This document shows positions 1-5,092 of a stretch of 9,518 bases of DNA, in pieces (within the stretch, counting starts at the first letter, position 1; each line of letters opens with the position of its first letter). The notes under the pieces are model-generated. The model was not told the origin of the DNA and searched no databases. It saw nothing but the letters and a program-made list of their open reading frames with translations. This DNA is from an uncultured bacterium (GTDB lineage Bacteria; Actinomycetota; Coriobacteriia; Coriobacteriales; Coriobacteriaceae). Position numbers and translations under genes: made by a program. The stretch is from assembly GCA_905215275.1 (NCBI GenBank), contig CAJMPE010000066.1, forward strand, positions 1 to 9,518, given 5' to 3'.

Positions 1-17
1 CCCGTCTTATACCTCAG

Positions 18-629
18 TTAGCTATTAAACCCATTAAACTTTAGATAGCTCATCAGGTACGCCTTCGAAACGAAGGACGATACCGCACTGCGTACGAGCA
101 ACGACTCGCGCGTAACCTGATGCGCGGTATCGGGCACGGGAGTCTGCTCAACGGAAAAAGCCGCTCGAATCGATGCCTCAAGCTGATCGACTACATAATC
201 GAAAGCAGTCGGAGCGTCGTAGCTCAAGCGCTGAATATTAAAGAGCGCCTGAACCGCAGCGATGGGCAGCACCTGCTTAAAAATACAAATGGCGATGAGA
301 CGCGCAATCTGCTCACGGCCATACTGCTTTTTAACCGGCGCGGGAACGAGGCCAACCTTCACGTAGTTATTGATCATCGATGGCGTGATAACGGGCTGCT
401 CTACGCAAATCGAAAGCGGCTCCATCCACAGTTCGATGTACTCAATGACCTGGTCACGGTAGAGCGTTACGTTGGGCAGCTGGTCATAACGCGACAGGCT
501 CAACGCGTTGAGGTTACGCACCATATCGGATTGAATAAATGCATCCGGCAGCACCGTCGGCTGAATATCCTCCGGTTTAATGCTGACCGATGTATCGGAC
601 ATCGGGATAACATGTTTAACGTGGTTCAT
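18..629 (-). CDS. DUF1836 family protein, probable MerR-like DNA-binding regulator
   Basis: A 203-residue protein matching the DUF1836 family as I remember it; the biochemical function of the family is not established. Residues about 81-130 (ITPSMINNYVKVGLV onward) resemble a MerR-type winged helix: a helix for partner selection, then a 'KVGLVPAPVKKQYGREQIARL'-like segment where MerR proteins have 'GLL...R.Y...dl..L'. A helical region follows (ISIRAAF-type, to about 160). The N-terminal 80 residues include PDAFIQSDMVRNLNALSLSR, typical of the family. An upstream in-frame ATG at 698 exists, but the ATG at 629 has GGAGG seven bases upstream, so I chose the shorter form. It follows trxB on the same strand but is separated from it by a terminator, so it is probably transcribed alone. 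No membrane segment or signal peptide is visible. The family assignment is fairly secure; the regulator role is inferred. Confidence 0.8.
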   Translation of the reverse strand: MNHVKHVIPMSDTSVSIKPEDIQPTVLPDAFIQSDMVRNLNALSLSRYDQLPNVTLYRDQVIEYIELWMEPLSICVEQPVITPSMINNYVKVGLVPAPVKKQYGREQIARLIAICIFKQVLPIAAVQALFNIQRLSYDAPTAFDYVVDQLEASIRAAFSVEQTPVPDTAHQVTRESLLVRSAVSSFVSKAYLMSYLKFNGFNS

Positions 630-653
630 AAGAGGCCTCCGTTCGTTTTCTAT

Positions 654-674
654 ATTGTATTCTAGGTAATCTAG
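654..674 (-). promoter_or_regulatory. Candidate -10 and palindrome upstream of the DUF1836 gene
   Basis: Read on the minus strand, TACAAT (654-659) is a good -10 candidate 25 bases before the chosen start codon. No convincing -35 lies 16-18 bases further up. Just upstream is CTAGATTACCTAG (662-674), a near-perfect 13-bp palindrome placed where the -10/-35 spacer would be. It could be an operator for autoregulation, but short palindromes arise by chance and no second copy is seen. Confidence 0.3.
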
Positions 675-697
675 TTTTGGATACCACATAGCCGCCA

Positions 698-743
698 AGA
701 AAAAGTGGTTGGACTGTACATTGATGCACCGTCAAACCACTTT
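698..743 (-). terminator. Intrinsic terminator after trxB
   Basis: On the minus strand, AAAGTGGTTTGAC (731-743) pairs with GTCCAACCACTTT (702-714), giving a 13-bp stem with one T-C mismatch and a 16-base loop. The tail TTTTTCTT follows immediately (698-705, overlapping the stem's terminal A-T pairs). It lies about 40 bases beyond the trxB stop codon and before the DUF1836 promoter, so it separates the two transcription units. The plus-strand reading is followed only by TTGTTTAAAG, a weaker tail; bidirectional action is possible, but no plus-strand gene ends here. Confidence 0.8.
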
Positions 744-783
744 GTTTAAAGATAGCAACCTTACATAAGATATATTATCGTAC

Positions 784-1722
784 TTATCCGCGTAGGAAAG
801 CGTATGCGCTGGTTGCGGCTATGGCTCCGTCCGAAGCGGCGGTCACAACCTGGCGTAAGCGCTTGGAACGGATATCGCCGGCTGCGAATAATCCGGGTGT
901 ACGGGTGGCCATCGAATCGTCGGTAAGGATGCCGCCGTCGGGAGCCAGATCGACTAGATGCTCAACAAGCTCGGTATGTGGCTGCGTCCCCGTAAAGACA
1001 AAGATGCCAAAAGAGCCAGGTTCAAAGGACTCAGTGTACAGTTCACCAGTCGCATTGTCCTTGAACGTGATGGTCGTGGGCATCACTTCGCCAGAAAGCT
1101 CAACAATACTAGTTTGGTACCTAACTGAAATATTGTCCTTAGCAAGCACCTTATTCACAACGCCCTCGGGTGCACGGAACTGATCGCGACGCAGCACGAT
1201 GGTCACGCTGCTGGCAATGTCGGACAGGAACAGCGCCTCCTCGCATGCCGAATTGCCGCCTCCGATAACAAAGACCTGCTTGCCACGGAAGAACATGCCG
1301 TCACACGTCGCGCAATACGAAACGCCACGACCGCGATACGTGTCCTCGCCAACAAAACCCGCAGGACGCGGCGTGGCGCCCATGCACGCAATGACGCTCT
1401 TGGCCACCGTGTCGCCCATATCATGATGGATGGTAAATTGAGCCGCATCGGCATCGTAATCGACGCCTGTTACCATACTCCATTCAACCTGAGCCCCCAG
1501 GCCTTCAGCATGCTGTTGGAACCGCTCACCAAGTTCGGCGCCGCTCAGCAGTGGAATACCAGGATAATTCTCAATCTCGTTGCTCGTGGCAATCTGTCCG
1601 CCCGACATGCCCTGCTCAAGGACAGTCGTCGTCAGGTTGGCGCGCGCCGCATAAATGGCGGCAGCATAGCCCGCAGGGCCGCCACCGATAATCGCAACAT
1701 CGATTGTCTGATCGGTAGTCAT
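784..1722 (-). CDS. trxB: Thioredoxin-disulfide reductase (NADPH, FAD)
   Basis: A 312-residue flavoenzyme that uses NADPH to reduce oxidised thioredoxin in the cytoplasm, keeping the disulfide-reducing system and ribonucleotide reductase supplied with electrons. Motifs in order: FAD dinucleotide fold GGGPAG (13-18), redox-active CATC (137-140) followed by DG, NADPH-binding GGGNSA (154-159), the phosphate-binding RR in VLRRDQFR (about 176-183), and the C-terminal FAD motif AAGDIR (280-285). The usual histidine before RR (HRR) is leucine here, within family variation. Length is normal for the low-molecular-weight class. An upstream ATG at 1821 is open, but the start at 1722 has AGAGGA at good spacing and gives the standard N-terminus just before the FAD fold. 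It is divergent from the glycosyltransferase gene and is followed by its own terminator. No thioredoxin gene is adjacent. Confidence 0.97.
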   Translation of the reverse strand: MTTDQTIDVAIIGGGPAGYAAAIYAARANLTTTVLEQGMSGGQIATSNEIENYPGIPLLSGAELGERFQQHAEGLGAQVEWSMVTGVDYDADAAQFTIHHDMGDTVAKSVIACMGATPRPAGFVGEDTYRGRGVSYCATCDGMFFRGKQVFVIGGGNSACEEALFLSDIASSVTIVLRRDQFRAPEGVVNKVLAKDNISVRYQTSIVELSGEVMPTTITFKDNATGELYTESFEPGSFGIFVFTGTQPHTELVEHLVDLAPDGGILTDDSMATRTPGLFAAGDIRSKRLRQVVTAASDGAIAATSAYAFLRG

Positions 1723-1840
1723 GAAGAGTCCTCTCGTCGAAACGTTGTCGTTCTTTGCGCTCATACCCAAATTTACGTGAACGTGACACTCATGCACTAC
1801 AATGATAAATCCGTGATACAACGTCGAAGGGGAGTTATCG
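1723..1840. promoter_or_regulatory. Divergent promoter region, trxB / glycosyltransferase
   Basis: These 118 bases separate two divergent start codons and must hold promoters for both genes. On the plus strand, TACAAT in CACTACAATGATAAAT is a plausible -10, and GTGACA 15-16 bases before GATAAA is an alternative pairing; neither fits the consensus well. On the minus strand, TGTCAC, 17 bases, TATGAG is a weak candidate for trxB. A tandem ACGTGA ACGTGA sits in the middle. ACGTTGT and ACAACGT, each next to CGTCGAA, lie near the two ends as a 7-bp inverted pair. No known operator is recognised. The plus-strand ribosome site is AAGGGGAG, six bases before the ATG. Confidence 0.4.
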
Positions 1841-3142
1841 ATGGATCAGACGCAGACGAGCGACGACGCTCCCCTGCTCACGCACAGCACTCCCCAATCG
1901 GAGCAAACCACGCTCTTGGCACAGCAAAAACCTCTCGTGACCATCGTGCACGCCTCGGTCGGCTCGGGTCACAAGGCCGCCGCAAATGCGATTGCGCAAG
2001 CATTCGACCTCATCCGCGGCACCAATGGCATCCCCGAGGACGTTGAGATTGAAGTGCTCGATATCCTTGATTTTGGACGAATTAAATTCGACGGCAATAA
2101 GACCGCGGCTTCTTTTACGGGAGCCACGCGCCCCATTTACGACCTGACCTGGCGATATACGCTTACGGGGCATCTTCTCTGGGGTGGCGGCACGGCATGG
2201 TCGCGAATTATGTTCCCCGCCTTCAACGAATATATTCGTAGTCGAAGGCCCATAGCCGTGGTCGCAACGCACATCACGGCAGCCAATGTTGCCGTTGGCG
2301 CCCGCGTAATTACGGGTATCGATTATCCGGTCGTCTGCGTACCGACCGACTACGAAGTCGAGGGCTGGTGGCCCCACAAGGACACCGATCTATTCTGTGT
2401 TGCCAACGAATTCATGGCTGAAACGCTGCGTCCGCGCAAGGTGCCCGAGGCAAAGATTCGCATTACCGGCATCCCTATTCGCGCCGGATTCGACACGAAT
2501 TACGATCGCGAGGAAGAGCTAACCAAGTTCAACCTCCCCACCGACAAGACCGTCGTGCTGGTAATGGCCGGCGCCAGCTTGCCCCAGCCTTACGTCCGCT
2601 TTCGCGCGGCGATGGACCACACACTCCCCTTCCTGCGCAGCTTCGAAGACATGCACTTTGTCTTTTTGCCCGGCAAAGACGTGGAGTATGCCACCCGGCT
2701 GAAGACGCTCTTCGATGCCATGAAGCTCGAGAACGTCACGGTGTTGGACTATGTCGACGACATGGCGGCCCTCATGCACGGCTGCGACTTGGCAATCCTC
2801 AAATCGGGCGGACTCACGGTCACCGAGTGCCTATGCGCACATCTGCCGATGATCCTGCTGGGCAAGTCCTATGGCCAGGAAAAGGCCAACACCACTATGC
2901 TCACCGGCATGGGCGCCAGCATGCACGTCACCACGGCACGAGAGCTCATCGTAACGTTGCGCCACCTGCACGACCATCCCGAATCACTCAAAGCCCTGCT
3001 CATCAACGGCGAAGTACTACGCCTCCCCCATGCAGCCAAAGACATCGCCGTCGCCACCATGGAACTCGCAGGCAAACCCCAGAAAAGAAAACGCGCATTC
3101 TGCCGCTTCTACTGGGGCGATAAGCCAGCGCACATCCGCTAG
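1841..3142 (+). CDS. MGDG synthase/UgtP-type glycosyltransferase (GT28-like)
   Basis: A 433-residue predicted glycosyltransferase with the GT-B fold seen in plant monogalactosyldiacylglycerol synthases and Bacillus UgtP. By family these transfer a hexose from a UDP-sugar to diacylglycerol at the inner membrane face, making glycolipids or anchors for lipoteichoic-type polymers. The N-terminal domain has the hallmark GSGHKAAA (41-48), VATHITAANV (141-150), PTDYEVEGWW (168-177) and TGIPI (209-213). The C-terminal nucleotide-sugar half has VMAGAS (241-246) and KSGGLTVTE (321-329), the MurG/GT28-like donor loop. GKSYGQEKANT (341-351) replaces the more common P.PGQE.EN. There is a low-complexity 30-residue N-terminal extension and a basic tail (KPQKRKR, 412-418) that could bind membrane. 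AAGGGGAG precedes the ATG. The family is secure; sugar and acceptor are not determinable here. The gene stands alone and converges on the repeat region. Confidence 0.85.
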   Translation: MDQTQTSDDAPLLTHSTPQSEQTTLLAQQKPLVTIVHASVGSGHKAAANAIAQAFDLIRGTNGIPEDVEIEVLDILDFGRIKFDGNKTAASFTGATRPIYDLTWRYTLTGHLLWGGGTAWSRIMFPAFNEYIRSRRPIAVVATHITAANVAVGARVITGIDYPVVCVPTDYEVEGWWPHKDTDLFCVANEFMAETLRPRKVPEAKIRITGIPIRAGFDTNYDREEELTKFNLPTDKTVVLVMAGASLPQPYVRFRAAMDHTLPFLRSFEDMHFVFLPGKDVEYATRLKTLFDAMKLENVTVLDYVDDMAALMHGCDLAILKSGGLTVTECLCAHLPMILLGKSYGQEKANTTMLTGMGASMHVTTARELIVTLRHLHDHPESLKALLINGEVLRLPHAAKDIAVATMELAGKPQKRKRAFCRFYWGDKPAHIR

Positions 3143-3155
3143 CGTCTTAATGTTC

Positions 3156-3259
3156 GCTTGCCTGTGGGAGGCCCCTATATATCATCCCGTGCTCAAACAT
3201 TCTCGCTTCGCTGCGAAACTGCGCGCGGGACGATATATAGGGGCCTCCCACAGGCAAGC
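3156..3259 (+). repeat. Long hairpin repeat A with conserved loop
   Basis: Two 34-base arms (3156-3189 and 3226-3259) are inverted copies with one mismatch, enclosing a 36-base loop. The distal stem is GCTTGCCTGTGGGAGG and its complement; the loop-proximal stem is CCTATATATCATCCCG. The loop opens with TGCTCAAACATTCTCGC (3190-3206) and closes with TGCGAAACTGCGCG (3212-3225). Both loop segments recur in hairpin B in the opposite orientation. The single stem mismatch (A in ATCAT against C in ACGAT) is an A-C mispair in plus-strand RNA but a G-U wobble in minus-strand RNA, and B has the same one. There is no T-run after either end, so it is not a typical intrinsic terminator. It starts 14 bases after the glycosyltransferase stop. 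Confidence 0.9.
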
Positions 3260-3284
3260 TGCGTTAACGTACTTGCAGCTATAC

Positions 3285-3378
3285 CAGATTCCCCACCATC
3301 AGAATCTGCAAAGCCGATGCGAGAAAGGAGGCTTTCCTTTATCGCATCGGCTTACTAGAAAGAAAGGCTTTAATTTTT
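3285..3378 (+). terminator. Compact double hairpin with T-rich tail, possible terminator or small RNA
   Basis: A first small hairpin pairs CAGATTC (3285-3291) with GAATCTG (3302-3308). A second pairs AAGCCGATGCGA (3311-3322) with TCGCATCGGCTT (3342-3353), extended by AAAGG/CCTTT across one mismatch, with loop AGGCTTT. The T-rich stretch AATTTTT (3372-3378) lies about 18 bases beyond the stem, which is too far for a simple terminator. However, AAAGCC (3310-3315) could alternatively pair with GGCTTT (3366-3371), which abuts the T-run. I read it as the likely terminator of the upstream glycosyltransferase gene, now separated from it by hairpin A. A small structured RNA is an alternative. The T-rich tail supports the plus strand. 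Confidence 0.4.
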
Positions 3379-3392
3379 CAAGCGAGTAACCG

Positions 3393-3495
3393 CCCGCCCG
3401 TCTCTCACACATATCGTTCCACGCGCAGTTTCGCAGCGAGCGAAGCGACGCGAGAATGTTTGAGCATGGAATGATATGTGTGAGAGACGGGCGGG
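3393..3495 (-). repeat. Long hairpin repeat B, same loop, different stem
   Basis: Arms of 29 bases (3393-3421 and 3467-3495) are inverted copies with one mismatch, around a 45-base loop. In minus-strand orientation the loop begins with the same TGCTCAAACATTCTCGC (3450-3466) and ends with the same TGCGAAACTGCGCG (3422-3435) as hairpin A; the middle is nine bases longer. The distal stem, CCCGCCCGTCTCTCACAC and its complement, has no resemblance to the distal stem of A. The loop-proximal ATATCATTCCA / TGGAACGATAT matches A apart from compensated changes, including the mismatch at the same place. It is therefore a second member of the same element family in the opposite orientation. Confidence 0.9.
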
Positions 3496-3513
3496 AGGGA
3501 TACGAGCGCCCCC

Positions 3514-3546
3514 GCGAGAATGTTTGAGCATGGGATGATATATAGG
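3514..3546 (-). repeat. Half-copy of the hairpin repeat
   Basis: On the minus strand this stretch reads CCTATATATCATCCCA followed by TGCTCAAACATTCTCGC. It matches 3174-3206 of hairpin A with one difference in 33 bases, in inverted orientation. The partner arm and the TGCGAAACTGCGCG half of the loop are missing; GC-rich sequence unrelated to the loop follows. It is either a deletion remnant or a solo form of the element. Its stem type matches A, not the adjacent B. Confidence 0.85.
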
Positions 3547-3581
3547 CGGGTCGGGCCGGTCAGCGGACAGTACGTAAACGA

Positions 3582-4025
3582 CTAAGCTACGCCGCTAGAA
3601 CCGAAACCGCCGGCTCCTCGGTCGGTTTCGTCTAGTTCTTGTACTTCTACGAGGTTGACCGTGGGGACTTCTTGGATGACGAGCTGGGCAATGCGGTCGC
3701 CTTTGTTGATTTGGATGTTGTTCTTGGGGTCGAGGTTGATGAGGATGACTTTGAGCTCTCCTCGGTAGTGGGCGTCGATGAGGCCAGGAGTGTTGACTAT
3801 AGACAGGCCCTGCTTAATGGCCAGGCCGCTGCGGGGCTGGACGAAGCCGGCATAGCCGTCGGGCAGGGCGATAGCTAGGCCCGTGGAGACCAGACGACGC
3901 TCAAAGGGCTTCAGAATGCAATCCTCGTTGGCTCGGAGGTCAAGACCGGCATCCGTGGGATGTGCGTATTTGGGAAGTTCGACGGTTGGGTCGAGACGTT
4001 TAATGTTAACGGTAATGTTGGACAT
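3582..4025 (-). CDS. dut: dUTP diphosphatase (trimeric dUTPase)
   Basis: A 147-residue enzyme that hydrolyses dUTP to dUMP and pyrophosphate, keeping uracil out of DNA and supplying dUMP for thymidylate synthesis. All five trimeric dUTPase motifs are present: TDAGLDLRA (24-32), PRSGLAIKQG (64-73), GLIDAHYRGE (81-90) with the catalytic Asp84, GDRIAQLV (109-116), and the C-terminal glycine-rich lid RGAGGFGSSG (136-145). In motif 3, AH follows the ID pair where many homologues have SD or AG; the catalytic residue is kept. Length is standard. The start is fixed by AAGGTGA, which also contains the TGA stop of nrdR; four bases separate the two genes, so dut is translated in close coupling with nrdR. 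It is the last gene of the LysM-nrdR-dut unit and converges on the hairpin region. Confidence 0.97.
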   Translation of the reverse strand: MSNITVNIKRLDPTVELPKYAHPTDAGLDLRANEDCILKPFERRLVSTGLAIALPDGYAGFVQPRSGLAIKQGLSIVNTPGLIDAHYRGELKVILINLDPKNNIQINKGDRIAQLVIQEVPTVNLVEVQELDETDRGAGGFGSSGVA

Positions 4026-4029
4026 GAAA

Positions 4030-4473
4030 TCACCTTAGCTTGTCGAGCTCTTGCAGAAACTCATCGACGTCTTTGAAATCGCGATAGACCGAGGCAAAGC
4101 GGATGTAGGCCACTTTATCGATCTTGGCCAACCGCTTAAGAACCATATCGCCCAGCTCATGGGACGTAACAGCCGTGAGCGTACGGGAGCGAAGCTCAAC
4201 CTCAATATCGTCAATGATCTCGTTGAGCTTTTTAGTGTCGATATCTCGTTTGATCGTGGCGCGCATCAAACCGACCAGCAGCTTATTGCGATCGAACCGT
4301 TGCTTGGATCCGTCTGACTTAATGACCTCGATAGGGTCTTCACAACGCTCAAATGTCGTAAAGCGATAATTGCATGAGCAGCATTCGCGACGGCGCTTGA
4401 TGGTGTTATTTGATTCCTGCATGCGGGAATCAACGACGCGGGTATGTGCCTTGCCGCATTTGGGACAGCGCAT
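4030..4473 (-). CDS. nrdR: Transcriptional repressor NrdR
   Basis: A 147-residue nucleotide-sensing repressor of ribonucleotide reductase genes; it reads ATP/dATP through an ATP-cone and binds paired NrdR boxes. The N-terminal zinc ribbon is complete: Cys3 and Cys6 (MRCPKC) with Cys31 and Cys34 (CCSC), between them DSRMQE and the basic KRRREC typical of the family. FTTFER (38-43) leads into the ATP-cone (about 47-137) with VIKSDGSKQRFDRNKL and YIRFASVYRDF. Length is normal. AGGAGG lies five bases before the ATG, but ATG and part of the ribosome site fall in the 3' arm of an 11-bp inverted repeat (4469-4510). It follows the LysM gene by 51 bases and overlaps the ribosome site of dut. No ribonucleotide reductase genes are in the window, and I see no clear NrdR box pair here. 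Confidence 0.97.
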   Translation of the reverse strand: MRCPKCGKAHTRVVDSRMQESNNTIKRRRECCSCNYRFTTFERCEDPIEVIKSDGSKQRFDRNKLLVGLMRATIKRDIDTKKLNEIIDDIEVELRSRTLTAVTSHELGDMVLKRLAKIDKVAYIRFASVYRDFKDVDEFLQELDKLR

Positions 4474-4510
4474 GGTACCTCCTCTAAAACGATTACAAGG
4501 GTACCATGCG
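4469..4510 (-). promoter_or_regulatory. Inverted repeat sequestering the nrdR start codon
   Basis: In the minus-strand transcript, CGCATGGTACC (4500-4510) is perfectly complementary to GGTACCATGCG (4469-4479), 11 bp with a 20-base loop. The 3' arm contains the nrdR ATG and second codon plus the last GG of its AGGAGG; the rest of the ribosome site is in the loop. A competing partner exists: GTACC (4513-4517) just upstream could pair with GGTAC in the 5' arm and free the start. The symmetry is seen directly; translational control is inferred. Confidence 0.6.
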
Positions 4511-4524
4511 ACGGTACTTAAATC

Positions 4525-4977
4525 TTAGAAACGTGCGGGAACTTTAAGATGCGCACCGGCATCGAGCGAGCCATGCTCCAGGTGGTTGACGTTGCGGATC
4601 ATATCAGAGGTCTCCTGCGTGGAAAGACCCTCAATCGGATGCTCCTGGGCTAGCGACCACAAGGAATCGCCAGACTGAACACGGACGGTCTCGTAGGTAA
4701 CGTTGGATACCGACTCGGCATATGCGGCGTGACGAGCGCTGAAGATCGAGGTGGCAAGTACAAAGAAGAGCGTGAGTGCAACGGCCAGGGCGACAATCGT
4801 CGAAGCCTTTAGGGCAACGGGGGCCGAAGTCGTGGCGACGCACTGGTTGCGGACGGGCTTGCCAGGCAGTGTTTGGAAACCAGATCGGCCGCCTTTAACA
4901 ACCGTGAAAGCCGGCGCCGCAGGCGTCTCGAGCTTAAGGGCGAGGTTTCCCTGGACCATATCCGTTGCGTTCATCAT
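4525..4977 (-). CDS. Membrane-anchored LysM protein, probable SOS cell-division inhibitor (YneA/DivS/ChiZ-like)
   Basis: A 150-residue protein with a cytoplasmic N-terminus (1-58, low complexity), one transmembrane helix (about 60-80, STIVALAVALTLFFVLATSIFS) and an outside LysM domain (about 96-147, from ETVRVQSGDSLWSLAQ to AHLKVP) that should bind peptidoglycan. Position and layout match the LexA-controlled LysM proteins beside lexA in other Gram-positives (YneA in Bacillus, DivS in Corynebacterium, Rv2719c/ChiZ in mycobacteria), which delay septation during DNA damage. Sequence similarity outside LysM is not evident to me, so the role rests on context and topology. The strong promoter at 5065-5092 contains a LexA box. 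The start is ATGATG: the first ATG (4977) is only about three bases from GAGGAG, so the second (4974) may be used. It is the first gene of a unit with nrdR and dut. Confidence 0.85.
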   Translation of the reverse strand: MMNATDMVQGNLALKLETPAAPAFTVVKGGRSGFQTLPGKPVRNQCVATTSAPVALKASTIVALAVALTLFFVLATSIFSARHAAYAESVSNVTYETVRVQSGDSLWSLAQEHPIEGLSTQETSDMIRNVNHLEHGSLDAGAHLKVPARF

Positions 4978-5019
4978 GTTCTCCTCTCGCGTGTTTTGCT
5001 GAGAACAGTTTTATCAAGC

Positions 5020-5044
5020 CGCGCGGACAAAAATGTCTAGCGCG
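5020..5044 (-). other. Leader hairpin in the LysM gene 5' untranslated region
   Basis: On the minus strand CGCGC (5040-5044) pairs with GCGCG (5020-5024) and GACA (5034-5037) with TGTC (5026-5029), with a small internal bulge and a four-base TTTT loop. It lies next to LexA box 1 and about 45 bases before the LysM start codon. No T-run follows, so it is not a terminator. It may stabilise the leader or be incidental. Confidence 0.35.
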
Positions 5045-5045
5045 A

Positions 5046-5057
5046 GAACGAATGTTC
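5046..5057. promoter_or_regulatory. LexA operator 1
   Basis: GAACGAATGTTC is a perfect match to the Gram-positive LexA core GAAC-N4-GTTC. It sits just downstream of the LysM -10 element, about at the predicted transcription start, so bound LexA would block initiation of the LysM-nrdR-dut transcript. Confidence 0.88.
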
Positions 5058-5064
5058 GGTTATT

Positions 5065-5092
5065 ATTATCTTCGAACAGTTGTTCCTGTCAA
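5065..5092 (-). promoter_or_regulatory. LysM-nrdR-dut promoter (sigma-70 type)
   Basis: On the minus strand there is a perfect -35 TTGACA (5087-5092), a 16-base spacer and GATAAT (5065-5070) as -10. LexA box 2 fills most of the spacer and box 1 lies over the expected start point near 5058. This is the strongest promoter match in the window and is placed for tight LexA repression. The predicted leader is about 80 bases. Confidence 0.8.

Larger units (their letters stand above)
3143..3581. other. Convergent intergenic region rich in hairpins
   Basis: 439 bases lie between the stop codons of two convergent genes. I see no credible coding sequence; the open frames crossing it run through palindromes and lack ribosome sites. 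Contents in order: long hairpin A (3156-3259), a short hairpin CAGATTC/GAATCTG (3285-3308), a compact hairpin with T-rich tail (3311-3378), long hairpin B (3393-3495), and a half-copy of the A/B element (3514-3546). The last 35 bases before dut hold nothing recognised. No canonical terminator for dut is found. Confidence 0.85.

Noticed and set aside
81..90. dUTPase motif 3 change (AH after ID at protein residues 81-90) as a sign of inactivation
   Set aside because: The catalytic aspartate and all other motifs are intact; these two positions vary among active dUTPases.
120..665. A 181-codon plus-strand frame opposite the DUF1836 gene
   Set aside because: It is a shadow of the minus-strand gene, lacks a ribosome site, and has no recognisable domain.
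3156..3259. Hairpin A as an insertion sequence or intrinsic terminator
   Set aside because: There is no transposase or target-site duplication that I can see, and no T-run follows either arm, so neither label fits on sequence alone.
3317..3358. A 13-codon reading frame (MRERRLSFIASAY) lying in the compact hairpin, as a leader peptide
   Set aside because: No ribosome site precedes its ATG, the ATG is buried in the stem, and no gene follows on that strand to be controlled.
3030..3389. Open frames of 66 and 119 codons crossing the end of the glycosyltransferase gene and hairpin A
   Set aside because: They owe their length to the palindromes and an alternate frame of a real gene, have no ribosome site, and look like no protein family.
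5003..5014. A fourth LexA site beginning GAACAGTT in the LysM leader
   Set aside because: The right half is TTAT instead of GTTC and the distance to box 1 does not follow the 28-bp period.
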